Shown in pieces: positions 55,606-64,000 of a stretch of 64,000 nucleotides of DNA. Source of the stretch: Gemmatimonadota bacterium. GTDB lineage: Bacteria > Gemmatimonadota > Gemmatimonadetes > Gemmatimonadales > GWC2-71-9. Under the pieces are notes generated by a model. The model saw only the letters and a program-made list of their open reading frames with translations, ran no database searches and was not told where the DNA came from. The stretch spans positions 1,968 through 65,967 of the forward strand of contig QHTT01000079.1 of the NCBI GenBank assembly GCA_003220935.1, read 5' to 3'. Numbering within the stretch: position 1 is the first letter of the stretch; each line of letters begins with the position of its first letter. The position numbers and the translations under genes are program-made.

Positions 55606-57864
55606 ATGGCCGAAACTAACTTCCCTGACGAATGGCTGGCGCGCTCCCTTGAGGGGGTGCTGAGCCCCGAGCTCCTCGTGGAGCTCCGGACGAAGGCGCA
55701 GCCTGGCCAGACCCTGTGGGAGACGCTCGTCGCCCAGAAGATCGTGAGCGACGACCAGATCCTCACCGCTCTGTCGACGCGCTTTCGCCTGAAGCTGGCT
55801 GACGTCAAGGACGTGGACCCCAGTGTCAAGGAGAAGGTCCCGGAGCAGCTGGCCCGTCGCTATCACGTGCTGCCGCTGCGTGTCACCGATTCCTTCTTGG
55901 AGGTCGCGACCGCCAACCCGTTCGACCTGGATGCGGAGAAAACCCTGGCGTTCGCCACGGCGCGGGAGATCCGCATGCAGCTGCTGGCGCCGTCGAAAAT
56001 CAACGAGAAGCTCGACGAGCTGTACCGGCCCGAGAAGGCGCTCGACAAAATGTTCCAGCAGATGGAGGGGTCGCCCGAGATGGTCCAGCTCGTGGAGGCC
56101 GGCCCGGAGGAGATCGCCGTCTCCGAGGAGCAGGCGAGCCAGCGCCCGATCGTGCGGCTGGTCGATCTGATCATCTCCGAAGCGATCCTGGCGCGCTCGA
56201 GCGACATTCACATCGAGCCCGAGGAGGGCGGCGTGGCGGTGCGGTACCGCATCGACGGCGTGCTGCGCCAGCAGATGAAGATCCCGCGCCAGGCCGGGCT
56301 GCCGCTCATCTCGCGCATCAAGATCATGTCCTCGCTCGACATCGCCGACCGGCTGCGCCCCCAGGACGGCCGGGCGCGGGTGGCCGTGAACGGCCAGCCG
56401 ATCGACCTGCGCGTCTCGACCCTCCCCGCGGCGCTGGGCGAGAAGGTCGTGATCCGGATCCTCGACTCCCGCGCCACCGTCAAGACGCTCGACTCGCTGG
56501 GCTTGAGCCCGGACGAGGTCGAGGGCATCGGGCGTCTGCTGGAAAACCACGAGGGAATTCTCCTGGTCACCGGGCCCACGGGGTCGGGGAAGACCACCAC
56601 GCTCTACTCCTGCATCAACCAGATCAAGAGTGAGGGTGTCAACATCGTGACGGTCGAAGACCCGGTCGAGTACCGGATGCAGGGAATCGTGCAGGTGCAG
56701 GTGCAGGAGAAGGCCGGGCTGACGTTCGCGTCGGCGTTGCGCTCGATCTTGCGTCAGGATCCCAACGTCGTGCTGGTGGGCGAGATCCGCGACCGCGAGA
56801 CGGCGCAGATCGCCGTGCAGGCGTCGCTCACGGGGCACCTCGTGCTCTCCACCCTGCACACCAACGACGCGGCGAACGCCGTGACACGCCTCGTGGACAT
56901 CGGGGTCGAGGCGTACAAGATCGCGGCGGCGTTGCGCGGCGTGGTGGCGCAGCGGCTGATGCGCAAGCTCTGCCCCACGTGCAAGGAAGTCTGGATGGAA
57001 GCGCCGCCCGACCGGCTGAAGCCGTGGATTCCCAAAGGGACGCCGCTGTACCGCGCGGCCGGTTGCCCCGACTGTGCGATGACGGGGTACCGGGGACGGT
57101 TTTCGATTATGGAGGTGCTCACGGTCACGCCCGAGGTCGAGAGCCGCATCGCGGCGGGCGAGCCCGCGGAGCGGATCGCGAAGGCGGCACGGCGCGGCGG
57201 TATGAAATCGCTGTGGGACTCGGGGCTGGCCCACGTGCTCCGAGGCGAATCCACCGTGGACGAGCTGATGCGCGTGGTCGACGTTCCGCAGGAGGACGTG
57301 GCGGAACCCGTTCCGGCCCCCGGCGGCCGGCGCCCCTCCAGCGGCATGCCGGCGTCGCGCGGCACGCCCGCTCCGCCCGCCGGCACGTTCGCCGCGCCAC
57401 CGGCGACCTCCCCGGTAGAGCCGCTCGCCGCCCATTTCGACTTGCTGGAGGAGCCGCCGAGGCCACGCGTGTCGGGGCCGCACGGTGAGCTTGCAGTAAA
57501 GGTGCTGCTGGTGGACGACGAGGACAGCCTGCGGAAGGTGATGCGTGACCTGCTCGAGCGGGACGGCTACAGCGTTTCGGAGGCCCGCGACGGAGTACAG
57601 GCGCTCGACCAAATTGACCGCGTAGGGCCGGACATCATCGTGCTCGATCTGAACCTGCCCGGGCTCGACGGCTACGGAGTGCTGTCGCACCTGCGGTCGC
57701 GCCCCGCCACCGCCTCCATCCCGGTCATCGTCCTCACCGCTAAAGGGGACGAGGATAATGAGGTGCGGGTGTTCGAGCTCGGCGCCGATGACTTCCTGAC
57801 GAAGCCGTTCCGCGCCCGCGCGCTCTCGGCCCGGCTCGAAGCCGTCCTTGGGCGCCGCCGGTAG
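55606..57864 (+). CDS. GspE/PilB-type secretion ATPase fused to a receiver domain
   Basis: 752 residues. An N-terminal GspE-N domain (to about 150) leads to the ATPase with Walker A GPTGSGKTTTL near 322, Asp box VEDPVEYR, Walker B VLVGEIRDRETA and the His box STLHTNDAANAV. Four cysteines (CPTC, CPDC) form the zinc module. A proline-rich linker (about 570-615) joins a complete CheY-like receiver with VDDED, Asp681 and Lys733. The fusion suggests that the pilus or type II secretion motor is phospho-regulated. A TAGCTTTG box lies 12 bases upstream of ATG. No other pil/gsp genes are in the window. Confidence 0.93.
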   Translation: MAETNFPDEWLARSLEGVLSPELLVELRTKAQPGQTLWETLVAQKIVSDDQILTALSTRFRLKLADVKDVDPSVKEKVPEQLARRYHVLPLRVTDSFLEVATANPFDLDAEKTLAFATAREIRMQLLAPSKINEKLDELYRPEKALDKMFQQMEGSPEMVQLVEAGPEEIAVSEEQASQRPIVRLVDLIISEAILARSSDIHIEPEEGGVAVRYRIDGVLRQQMKIPRQAGLPLISRIKIMSSLDIADRLRPQDGRARVAVNGQPIDLRVSTLPAALGEKVVIRILDSRATVKTLDSLGLSPDEVEGIGRLLENHEGILLVTGPTGSGKTTTLYSCINQIKSEGVNIVTVEDPVEYRMQGIVQVQVQEKAGLTFASALRSILRQDPNVVLVGEIRDRETAQIAVQASLTGHLVLSTLHTNDAANAVTRLVDIGVEAYKIAAALRGVVAQRLMRKLCPTCKEVWMEAPPDRLKPWIPKGTPLYRAAGCPDCAMTGYRGRFSIMEVLTVTPEVESRIAAGEPAERIAKAARRGGMKSLWDSGLAHVLRGESTVDELMRVVDVPQEDVAEPVPAPGGRRPSSGMPASRGTPAPPAGTFAAPPATSPVEPLAAHFDLLEEPPRPRVSGPHGELAVKVLLVDDEDSLRKVMRDLLERDGYSVSEARDGVQALDQIDRVGPDIIVLDLNLPGLDGYGVLSHLRSRPATASIPVIVLTAKGDEDNEVRVFELGADDFLTKPFRARALSARLEAVLGRRR

Positions 57865-57904
57865 TCGCCGCCCGGCGACGACGCGCTTTCCCCTCCCCGC
57901 TGCC

Positions 57905-59002
57905 ATGAAGCCCACCGCCGCGCCAGCGGCCGACGCCGCCCTCGCGTTGATCAAGCCGGAGGTTCGCGCCCTGACGGCCTACACTCTCGAGGCGCCCCCC
58001 GCGCCCCGGAAGCTCAACCAAAACGAGAGCCCCTTCGACGCCCCCGAGCCGGTGAGGGAGGCCGTGATCCGCGCGATGCGAGGCGAGCCGTGGAACCGCT
58101 ACCCGCCGTTCAACCCCGGGGAGCTGGTCGAGCGGCTCGCCGCCCGCCACTGCTGGCTCGCCAGCGGCGTGCTGGTCGGCAATGGCTCGAACGAGCTGAT
58201 TCAGGCGACGCTCGCCGTGACGGTGGGGACGGGGACCGCGGTGGTCACGCCCGCCCCCACGTTCAGCCTGTACCGCCTGCTCGTCGCGGTGTACGGCGGC
58301 CGCCACGTGCCCGTGTCGCTCACCGCGGATTTCCAGTTCGACGTGGACGCGCTGGTGCGGACGGCCCGCGACACGCGGGCGTCGCTCGTCGTCGTCAACT
58401 CGCCGAATAATCCGACCGGGACGCCGGTCCCCGACGGCGCGGTGGCGCGGCTGCTCGCCGAGACCAACGCGCTGATCGTGATGGACGAAGCGTACCAGGA
58501 CTTCGGCGGGCCTACGGCCGTGCCGCTCCTCAAAGACCACCCGCGCCTGGTGGTGCTGCGCACGTTCAGCAAGGCGATGTCCCTCGCGGGGCTGCGGTTC
58601 GGGTACGCGCTGGCGCACCCGGCGGTGGCGGCGGAGATCATCAAGGCCCGGCTGCCCTACAACGTGAATCGGGTGACGCTCGCCGCCGCTCACGCGGCGC
58701 TCGACGCCGCCGACCTCCTGGCCGAGCGCACGCGCGCGGTGCGGCGCAGTCGGGAGCTGCTGGAGCGCCGGCTCGCGGGCGTCCCGGGTCTCCGCGCCTT
58801 TCCCTCGGCCGCCAACTTCGTGCTCATCCGATGCGAGGCGCGGCCCGCGGCGGAGGTGTTCCGCCGGCTGGTCGAGGAGTACGGGATTCTCGTGCGCGAT
58901 GTGTCGGCGGGCCCCGGCCTGGACGGCTGCCTGCGAATCACCGCCGGTACCGACGAGGACGTCGAGGCGGTGGCTGCGGCGTTGAGCGCGATCCTCGCAT
59001 GA
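57905..59002 (+). CDS. hisC: Histidinol-phosphate aminotransferase
   Basis: 365 residues from the ATG at 57905. Motifs are KLNQNESPFDAPEPV, GNGSNELIQ, SPNNPTGTPV and the cofactor lysine in TFSKAMSLAGLRFGY. The stop overlaps the hisB ATG (ATGA). It heads the cluster hisC-hisB-hisH-nudix-hisF-ATL, all overlapping or abutting and clearly one operon. Confidence 0.94.
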   Translation: MKPTAAPAADAALALIKPEVRALTAYTLEAPPAPRKLNQNESPFDAPEPVREAVIRAMRGEPWNRYPPFNPGELVERLAARHCWLASGVLVGNGSNELIQATLAVTVGTGTAVVTPAPTFSLYRLLVAVYGGRHVPVSLTADFQFDVDALVRTARDTRASLVVVNSPNNPTGTPVPDGAVARLLAETNALIVMDEAYQDFGGPTAVPLLKDHPRLVVLRTFSKAMSLAGLRFGYALAHPAVAAEIIKARLPYNVNRVTLAAAHAALDAADLLAERTRAVRRSRELLERRLAGVPGLRAFPSAANFVLIRCEARPAAEVFRRLVEEYGILVRDVSAGPGLDGCLRITAGTDEDVEAVAAALSAILA

Positions 59003-59589
59003 GCCGCAGCGCGGACGTGAACCGCAAGACGAAGGAGACCGAGGTTCGCGTGCGTCTCACACTCGACGGCTCGGGCCGGGCCGACCTCGCGACCGGGATC
59101 GGCTTCTTCGATCACATGCTGGAGGCATTGGCCCGGCACGCGCTATACGATCTCGAGGTCCGCGCTAGCGGCGATCTGCACGTCGACCAGCATCACACGG
59201 TGGAGGACGTGGGCATCGTGCTCGGTCAGGCGCTGTCGCAGGCGCTGGGCGAGCGGCGTGGCATCCGGCGCTACGGGGACGCCACGGTTCCGCTCGACGA
59301 CGCGCTGGCCCGGGTGGTCGTTGACGTGAGCGGGCGGCCGTACCTCGCCTACCACGCCGAACCTCCGACATGGCAGAAGCTCGGGGACTACGACGTCGCC
59401 CTCACGCCCGAGTTCTTCCGCGCGCTCGCGACCCACGGCGGGCTCACCCTGCACGTCGATCTGCTGCGGGGCCAGAACGCGCATCATGTCGTGGAGGCCG
59501 TCTTCAAGGCTGCGGCGCGGGCGCTCGGTGACGCGACGAGCCTCGACCCCCGCGTGCAGGACGTGCCGTCCACGAAGGGAGCGCTGTAG
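58999..59589 (+). CDS. hisB: Imidazoleglycerol-phosphate dehydratase
   Basis: 196 residues, single-function HisB. Metal-binding motifs are FFDHMLEALARH, DQHHTVEDVGIVLG and the second set GQNAHHVVEAVFKA. The N-terminus has RKTKETEVRV as usual. It removes water to form imidazole acetol-phosphate, which HisC then aminates. Confidence 0.96.
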   Translation: MSRSADVNRKTKETEVRVRLTLDGSGRADLATGIGFFDHMLEALARHALYDLEVRASGDLHVDQHHTVEDVGIVLGQALSQALGERRGIRRYGDATVPLDDALARVVVDVSGRPYLAYHAEPPTWQKLGDYDVALTPEFFRALATHGGLTLHVDLLRGQNAHHVVEAVFKAAARALGDATSLDPRVQDVPSTKGAL

Positions 59590-60219
59590 GTGATCGCCGT
59601 AGCCGACTACGGGGCGTCGAACACCCAGAGCGTGCTGCGGGCGCTGCGCGCCGTGGGCGGCGAGGCGCCCCTCCTCACCACGGACGCAGATACAGTGCGC
59701 CACGCCGAGCGCGTGGTCCTGCCGGGCGTCGGCAACTTCGCAGCTGCGAGACGGCGCCTCGACGAGACCGGGCTGGGCGAGGCGATCACGGAGGTGGCGC
59801 GCGCCGGCCGCCCCGTGCTTGGCATCTGCCTCGGGTTGCAGCTCTTCCTCGCCGAGAGTGAGGAGGCGCCCGGCGTCGCGGGACTGGGGTTGCTCCCGGG
59901 GCGCGTGGCGCGGTTCCAGACCCAGCTGCCGGTGCCGCACGTGGGCTGGGCACGCGTGCGGCTCACGGCGGGCGGCAAGGCCCACGCGGCGCTGGCGCCG
60001 GCATTCGGAAGCGGTGGCGACGAAGCGTTTTTCTACCACGTCCACAGCTACCATCCCGCCGATGTGGACGCGGCGCGCGCTCTCGCCGAGGCCGAGTATG
60101 GCTCGGCGTTTCCCACGATTGTCGGAGCGGAGAACGTGCTGGGCGTGCAATTTCATCCCGAAAAGTCGCAGGCGGCGGGGCTGGCGTTGCTGCGCGGCTT
60201 CGCGTGCTGGACCCCATGA
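59590..60219 (+). CDS. hisH: Imidazole glycerol phosphate synthase, glutaminase subunit
   Basis: 209 residues, GTG directly after the hisB stop. The triad is Cys in GICLGLQLF, His in GVQFHPEKS and the following Glu. DYGASNTQSVLRAL is the N-terminal signature. It supplies ammonia to HisF, encoded one gene downstream. Confidence 0.95.
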   Translation: MIAVADYGASNTQSVLRALRAVGGEAPLLTTDADTVRHAERVVLPGVGNFAAARRRLDETGLGEAITEVARAGRPVLGICLGLQLFLAESEEAPGVAGLGLLPGRVARFQTQLPVPHVGWARVRLTAGGKAHAALAPAFGSGGDEAFFYHVHSYHPADVDAARALAEAEYGSAFPTIVGAENVLGVQFHPEKSQAAGLALLRGFACWTP

Positions 60220-60704
60220 CCGAGGCGCGCGTTGCGTTCGTCGACGTCTACGTGCTGCGACAGGCCCCTCGCCCCGCCCCCCCCGCCCAACCAGGCGTCG
60301 AGGTCCTGGTGCTGCGCCGCGGCCCCGCCGGCCGCTCTCCCGGCTCGTGGGAGACAGTGCACGGCACCGTCGAGCCCGGCGAGACGCCGGTCGCGGCGGC
60401 GCTGCGCGAGCTGCGGGAGGAGACCGGTTACGAGCCAGTGCGGCTGTACAACGCCAGCCGGGTGGAAGCGTTCTACCGTCACCGCGTCGACCAAGTGGCG
60501 CTCGGTCCCGTCTTCGCGGCGTTCGTGGATCCCGGGGCCGCCCCACGGGTGTCGGCAGAACACGACCGGGCCGAGTGGCTCGCGCCGTCCGCGGCCGCCG
60601 CGCGGCTCGCCTGGCCCCGGGAGCGCAGAGCACTGGATGACATTTTGTCAATCCTGGGGGGCGGGGACGGGGGCTTGCTGGATGACGTGCTGCGCGTATG
60701 CTAG
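60216..60704 (+). CDS. NUDIX hydrolase inside the histidine operon
   Basis: 162 residues from the ATG that overlaps the hisH stop (ATGA). The Nudix box is intact: GTVEPGETP followed by RELREETGY. The N-terminal part has a proline-rich insert (RPAPPAQP) and the C-terminus a glycine stretch (GGGDGG), both encoded by G/C runs. Its end overlaps hisF by seven bases. hisA usually occupies this place. The substrate is unknown; a nucleotide clean-up role is possible. Confidence 0.88.
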   Translation: MTEARVAFVDVYVLRQAPRPAPPAQPGVEVLVLRRGPAGRSPGSWETVHGTVEPGETPVAAALRELREETGYEPVRLYNASRVEAFYRHRVDQVALGPVFAAFVDPGAAPRVSAEHDRAEWLAPSAAAARLAWPRERRALDDILSILGGGDGGLLDDVLRVC

Positions 60705-61468
60705 CGCGGCGGCTCATCCCCTGTCTGGACGTGGCCGGGGGGCGGGTCGTGAAGGGGGTGCACTTCCGGGAGCTGCGGGACGCGGGCGACCCGGCGGAGC
60801 AGGCCGCGCGCTACGACGCCGAGGGGGCGGATGAGATCGTCTTCCTCGATATCGCGGCGAGCCACGAGGAGCGCGGGACCCTCATCGATTTGGTGAGCCG
60901 CGTCGCTGACAGGCTGTTCGTTCCGTTTACTGTTGGAGGCGGGATCCGCAGCGTGGCGGACGCGCGGCAGGTGCTCCGCTCGGGGGCGGACAAGGTGGCC
61001 GTCAACACCGCCGCGGTGCGCGATCCCGCGCTCGTGACCCGCCTGGCCGACGAGTTCGGGCGCCAGTGCGTGATCGCCGCGGTCGACGCGAAGCGCGGGG
61101 GAGGGGCGAGGGGGAAGCGGGATGGGTGGGAAGTCATGGTTCGGGGGGGACGCGAGCCCACCGGACTCGAAGCCGTGGAGTGGGTGGTGCGACTGCAAGA
61201 CCTCGGAGCGGGGGAGATCCTGCTGACCTCGATGGATACCGACGGCACCCAGCACGGCTACGACCTTCCTCTCACCCGGGCCGTCGCGCAAGCGGTGCGG
61301 ATTCCCGTGATCGCCTCCGGCGGGGCGGGGAAGCTCGAGCATCTCGCCGCGGCGCTCGACGCCGGCGCACACGGCGTACTCGCGGCGACGCTGTTCCACT
61401 ATCGCGGCACCACGGTCCCCGAAGCCCGCGCCTATCTGGCGAGTCGCGGCTACCCTGTGCGGCCGTGA
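60698..61468 (+). CDS. hisF: Imidazole glycerol phosphate synthase, cyclase subunit
   Basis: 256 residues. The catalytic aspartates are in IPCLDV and AAVDAKR; the barrel motifs VGGGIRS and [13 protein letters not shown] identify HisF rather than HisA. Directly after the second catalytic aspartate, a heptad repeat adds GGGARGKRD to loop 5. HisF makes imidazole glycerol phosphate and AICAR with ammonia from HisH. The stop overlaps the next GTG (GTGA). Confidence 0.94.
   Translation: MLARRLIPCLDVAGGRVVKGVHFRELRDAGDPAEQAARYDAEGADEIVFLDIAASHEERGTLIDLVSRVADRLFVPFTVGGGIRSVADARQVLRSGADKVAVNTAAVRDPALVTRLADEFGRQCVIAAVDAKRGGGARGKRDGWEVMVRGGREPTGLEAVEWVVRLQDLGAGEILLTSMDTDGTQHGYDLPLTRAVAQAVRIPVIASGGAGKLEHLAAALDAGAHGVLAATLFHYRGTTVPEARAYLASRGYPVRP
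61097..61131. repeat. Heptad repeat inside hisF
   Basis: Five units in exact phase (GGGGGAG, GGGCGAG, GGGGAAG, CGGGATG, GGTGGGA) encode a glycine/arginine-rich extension of the loop after the catalytic aspartate. Confidence 0.7.
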
Positions 61469-61854
61469 ACCCCTTCTATCACCGCATCTACCGGGTCGTG
61501 CGGCACATCCCCAAGGGCCGTGTGGCGACCTACGGCGTGGTGGCGCGCCTCGCCGGGCGCCCGGGCGCGGCGCGCACCGTCGGGTGGGCGCTCTCCGCGC
61601 TCCCCGAGGAGAGCGACGTGCCGTGGTGGCGGGTGCTCAACGCGGCGGGTCGCATCTCGCTCTCGGGCGCGGATCACGGCTCGGTGGTGCAGCGCGCGCT
61701 GCTGCTGCGGGAAGGGGTGAAGTTCGCGGCCGGTGGCGCGGTGAACCTGGCCGTGTTCGGTTGGCCCGCCGAGGCCTACGATAGCGTGGCGGCTGCCAAT
61801 CCGCGCGCCGCCGCGTCACGTCATGCGCGGAGATCCAGGGGCTTGCGGACGTAG
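61465..61854 (+). CDS. Alkyltransferase-like (ATL/MGMT-family) protein
   Basis: 129 residues, GTG overlapping the hisF stop. The DNA-binding domain of O6-alkylguanine-DNA alkyltransferases is present: [29 protein letters not shown]. In place of the active PCHRV motif it reads PWWRVLN, so no alkyl transfer is possible. ATL proteins bind O6-alkylguanine and recruit nucleotide excision repair. The final 25 or so residues are encoded by the antisense of a receiver-gene remnant and are not part of the family. Confidence 0.88.
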   Translation: MNPFYHRIYRVVRHIPKGRVATYGVVARLAGRPGAARTVGWALSALPEESDVPWWRVLNAAGRISLSGADHGSVVQRALLLREGVKFAAGGAVNLAVFGWPAEAYDSVAAANPRAAASRHARRSRGLRT

Positions 61855-61859
61855 CGCAG
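61776..61859 (-). pseudogene. 3' remnant of a receiver-domain gene
   Basis: On the - strand this reads [12 protein letters not shown], a stop, then RDAAARG and AAATLS with a final TAG. The intact gene at the window's right end reads LRYVRKPFNLRDLRDEAAQ and ends AATLS. Two stretches of about 20 bases are almost identical. It overlaps the ATL 3' end in antisense. Confidence 0.75.
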
Positions 61860-61875
61860 GTCCACAGGTCAGGTC

Positions 61876-63810
61876 GTGAACAGCACGCCGAACGCGCCGC
61901 CGCTCCAGAGCTCCCGCAGCTCCCAGGACGAAGTCTACGCCGCGTGGCTTAAGGAGCCGGAGCGGTTTTGGGCGGAAGCCGCCGACGCGGTTCAATGGTA
62001 CCAGAGATGGGAGCGCGTGCTCGATGCGTCGCGGCCCCCCTTCTACCGTTGGTTCCCGGGGGGCGTGGTCAACACCTGTTACAACGCCCTCGATTGGCAC
62101 GTCGCGCACGGCAGGGCCGACCAGCCGGCGCTCATCTACGACAGCCCGGTCACGGGATCCATCCGGACGTTCACGTATCGCGAACTCCTGACTGAGGTGG
62201 CTCGCTTCGCTGGGGTACTGATCGGACAGGGCGTCGGCCGGGGCGACCGGGTCATCATCTACATGCCCATGGTCCCGGAGGCGGCGATCGCGATGCTCGC
62301 GTGCGCGCGGATCGGGGCGATCCATTCGGTTGTGTTTGGGGGCTTCGCTTCGCACGAGCTGGCAGCTCGCATCAGTCACGCCGAGCCGAAGCTGATCGTT
62401 TCTGCGTCGTGCGGCATCGAGGTGAATCGCGTCGTTCCCTACAAGCCGCTGCTCGACAAGGCGATTGAGCTCGCCTCGGTGCAGCCGCGCCACTGCATCA
62501 TCCTGCAACGGCCTCAAGCCGCTGCCCCGATGGTCTCCGGGCGTGACCTCGACTGGTCGGAGCTCATGGCGAGCGCGCAGCCGGCGGAGTGCGTTCCGGT
62601 CGCCGCGACCGATCCGCTCTACATCCTCTACACGTCGGGCACGACGGGGATGCCGAAGGGCGTCGTTCGCGACAACGGCGGCCACCTCGTGGCGCTCAAG
62701 TGGAGCATGACGCACATCTACGGTGTGGCGCCCGGCGAGGTCTACTGGGCCGCCTCCGACCTCGGCTGGACTGTGGGCCACTCCTACATCGTCTACGGTC
62801 CGCTGTTCAATGGGAACACCACGGTCCTGTACGAGGGGAAGCCCGTCGGCACGCCCGATCCTGGCGCCTTCTGGCGCGTGATCTCGCAGCACCGGGTGCG
62901 CGTGTTCTTCACCGCTCCGACAGCGGTCCGCGCCATCAAGCGCGACGATCCGAACGGAGCCCACGTCCGGCGCTACGATCTGAGCGGGTTCCGGACGTTC
63001 TTCCTCGCGGGCGAGCGGTGCGATCCGGACACGCTCCACTGGGCGGAGCGCCAGCTGGGCGTCCCGGTCATCGATCACTGGTGGCAAACGGAGACCGGCT
63101 GGCCCATCGGGGCGAACTGCGTGGGACTGGGCATGCTCCCCGTGAAGCCGGGCTCGTGCACCAAGGCGGTCGCGGGCTACGATGTGCGCATCCTCGGGGA
63201 GGACGGGCATGAGCTGCCCGCCGCTCAGACCGGGAACATTGCGATCCGGCTGCCGTTGCCCCCCGGCTGCCTGCCGACCCTCTGGAACAACGACGAGGGC
63301 TACGTGCGGTCGTATTTGAGTCGCTACCCCGGCTACTACCTCACCGCCGACGCGGGCTATAAGGACGAAGACGGCTATCTCTGGGTGATGGGCCGCACGG
63401 ACGACATCATCAACGTGGCGGGCCACCGGCTGTCCACCGGCGCTATGGAGGAAGTGCTCGCCTCCCATCCCGACGTCGCTGAGTGCGCGGTGATGGGCGT
63501 GGCCGACGACATCAAAGGAGAGATTCCGCTGGGGCTCATCGTCCTCAAAGCCGGCGTCGGACGTCCCCCCGACGCCATCGCCCAAGAGCTCGCGCGCATG
63601 GTGCGCGAGCAGATCGGCCCGGTTGCCGCCTTCCGGACGGCTCTCGTCGTGCAGCGGTTACCCAAGACACGGTCCGGCAAGATTCTGCGCGGCACGATCA
63701 AGAAGATCGCCGACGGGATGGAGTACCGGGTTCCACCGACCATCGACGATCCGACGATTCTCGACGAGATCACCGCGGCTCTGGCGGCGATCGGTTATCC
63801 ACGGCGGTAG
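61876..63810 (+). CDS. prpE: Propionyl-CoA synthetase-like acyl-CoA ligase
   Basis: 644 residues, GTG start. AMP-forming ligase motifs are YTSGTTGMPKG near 253, the WWQTETGWPIG core, the hinge WVMGRTDDIINVAGHRLS and the acetylatable lysine in RSGKILRG near 600. The N-terminal WYQRWERVL-like region and NTCYNALDWHV resemble PrpE/ACSS3 more than Acs. It activates propionate, or acetate, to the CoA thioester. The gene lies between an intact receiver gene and a remnant of that gene's 3' end, both on the opposite strand. Confidence 0.87.
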   Translation: MNSTPNAPPLQSSRSSQDEVYAAWLKEPERFWAEAADAVQWYQRWERVLDASRPPFYRWFPGGVVNTCYNALDWHVAHGRADQPALIYDSPVTGSIRTFTYRELLTEVARFAGVLIGQGVGRGDRVIIYMPMVPEAAIAMLACARIGAIHSVVFGGFASHELAARISHAEPKLIVSASCGIEVNRVVPYKPLLDKAIELASVQPRHCIILQRPQAAAPMVSGRDLDWSELMASAQPAECVPVAATDPLYILYTSGTTGMPKGVVRDNGGHLVALKWSMTHIYGVAPGEVYWAASDLGWTVGHSYIVYGPLFNGNTTVLYEGKPVGTPDPGAFWRVISQHRVRVFFTAPTAVRAIKRDDPNGAHVRRYDLSGFRTFFLAGERCDPDTLHWAERQLGVPVIDHWWQTETGWPIGANCVGLGMLPVKPGSCTKAVAGYDVRILGEDGHELPAAQTGNIAIRLPLPPGCLPTLWNNDEGYVRSYLSRYPGYYLTADAGYKDEDGYLWVMGRTDDIINVAGHRLSTGAMEEVLASHPDVAECAVMGVADDIKGEIPLGLIVLKAGVGRPPDAIAQELARMVREQIGPVAAFRTALVVQRLPKTRSGKILRGTIKKIADGMEYRVPPTIDDPTILDEITAALAAIGYPRR

Positions 63811-63820
63811 GCTCCGAGGC

Positions 63821-64000
63821 CTACGACAGCGTCGCCGCCCAGACCTGCGCGGCTTCATCCCTCAGATCGCGCAGGTTGAAGGGCTTGCGGACGTAGCGCA
63901 AGCCGAGGTGCGCCAGCGCCTCGTCGGTCGACGCCCGCACGTCCCCGGTCGCCACCAGGATCCGCTCTTTCAGGCCGGGGTGCGCGGCGACGAGCTGCTC
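63821..64000 (-). CDS. Receiver-domain protein (regulator or hybrid kinase), C-terminal part
   Basis: The last 59 residues of a gene entering from the right. ILVATGDVR is the beta-4 strand and turn of a CheY-like receiver, LRYVRKPFNL holds the conserved Lys-Pro, and the end is WAATLS. The receiver is at the C-terminus, as in hybrid histidine kinases. A decayed copy of its 3' end is at 61776. Confidence 0.78.
   Translation of the reverse strand, partial: EQLVAAHPGLKERILVATGDVRASTDEALAHLGLRYVRKPFNLRDLRDEAAQVWAATLS

Noticed and set aside
55585-57954. 789-codon open frame antisense to the GspE fusion
   Set aside because: Same shadow effect; composition rich in Arg, His and Gly without domains.
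61816-63585. 589-codon open frame antisense to the prpE-like gene
   Set aside because: Shadow of a conserved enzyme; only the receiver remnant at its end is meaningful.

Overview
The window is GC-rich, gene-dense bacterial DNA with Gram-negative envelope genes: a SusD-type protein, a TonB receptor, TonB plug and beta-barrel proteins, and many lipobox signals. It also holds large Ser/Thr kinases with TolB-like or tetratricopeptide C-termini, bacterial Ig-like lipoproteins, RCC1 repeats, and a ubiE-ubiD-ubiA/ubiX set of the kind found in menaquinone synthesis. Two start sites share a TTG-N21-TAGCTTTC promoter that resembles the Bacteroidota -33/-7 type. Together this suggests a member of the FCB group, most likely Gemmatimonadota. 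That is an inference from gene content; no rRNA is present. I see no tRNA, rRNA, CRISPR array, transposase or integrase.

Layout. 1-8300: SusD 3' end, orphan plug lipoprotein, outer-membrane protein, then Gfo/Idh oxidoreductase, FGE-like protein, ApbE, a broken trypsin-CARDB protein and an Ig-repeat lipoprotein. 8300-14000: a lipoprotein gene split by a 199-bp inverted copy of the adjacent kinase gene, the kinase, a repeat-filled 575-bp gap and a DUF4328 protein. 14000-22200: mrp, a frameshifted TPR gene, a MASE1-GGDEF cyclase, a BIG2/beta-helix lipoprotein, a MATE transporter and a SAM hydroxide adenosyltransferase. 22200-33800: anti-sigma, sigma remnant, TonB receptor and full sigma factor, then ubiE-ubiD-ubiA, a second kinase, fucosidase, ubiX and a damaged YfcE phosphodiesterase. 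33800-44200: serine hydrolase, RCC1 lipoprotein, an M16 peptidase pair, mutM, purD, an M48 peptidase and a trans-sulfuration enzyme. 44200-64000: HD-GYP regulator, glmM-glmS-dtd-maf, FHA-GAF-cyclase, trpE, a surface-antigen-like protein, a GspE-receiver fusion, hisC-hisB-hisH-nudix-hisF-ATL, a PrpE-like ligase and the 3' end of a receiver-domain gene.

Genes are tightly coupled, with many ATGA/GTGA overlaps. The coherent functional sets are amino-sugar synthesis (glmM, glmS), histidine synthesis, quinone tailoring, and signalling (two kinases, a GGDEF and an HD-GYP protein, a class III cyclase, an ECF sigma/anti-sigma pair).

Three signals cut across the genes. (1) Seven-base tandem repeats recur between genes and in-frame inside conserved enzymes. 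Two of them form matched inverted-arm elements of five heptads per arm. (2) Three times, the 3' end of a gene is present twice with one or two unrelated genes between the copies: sigma factor/TonB receptor, YfcE/serine hydrolase-RCC1, and receiver gene/PrpE. (3) Several genes carry compact lesions: a 199-bp inverted insertion whose exact removal restores the frame, and three internal deletions with frameshifts. Assembly error must be excluded for the lesions before any biological reading.
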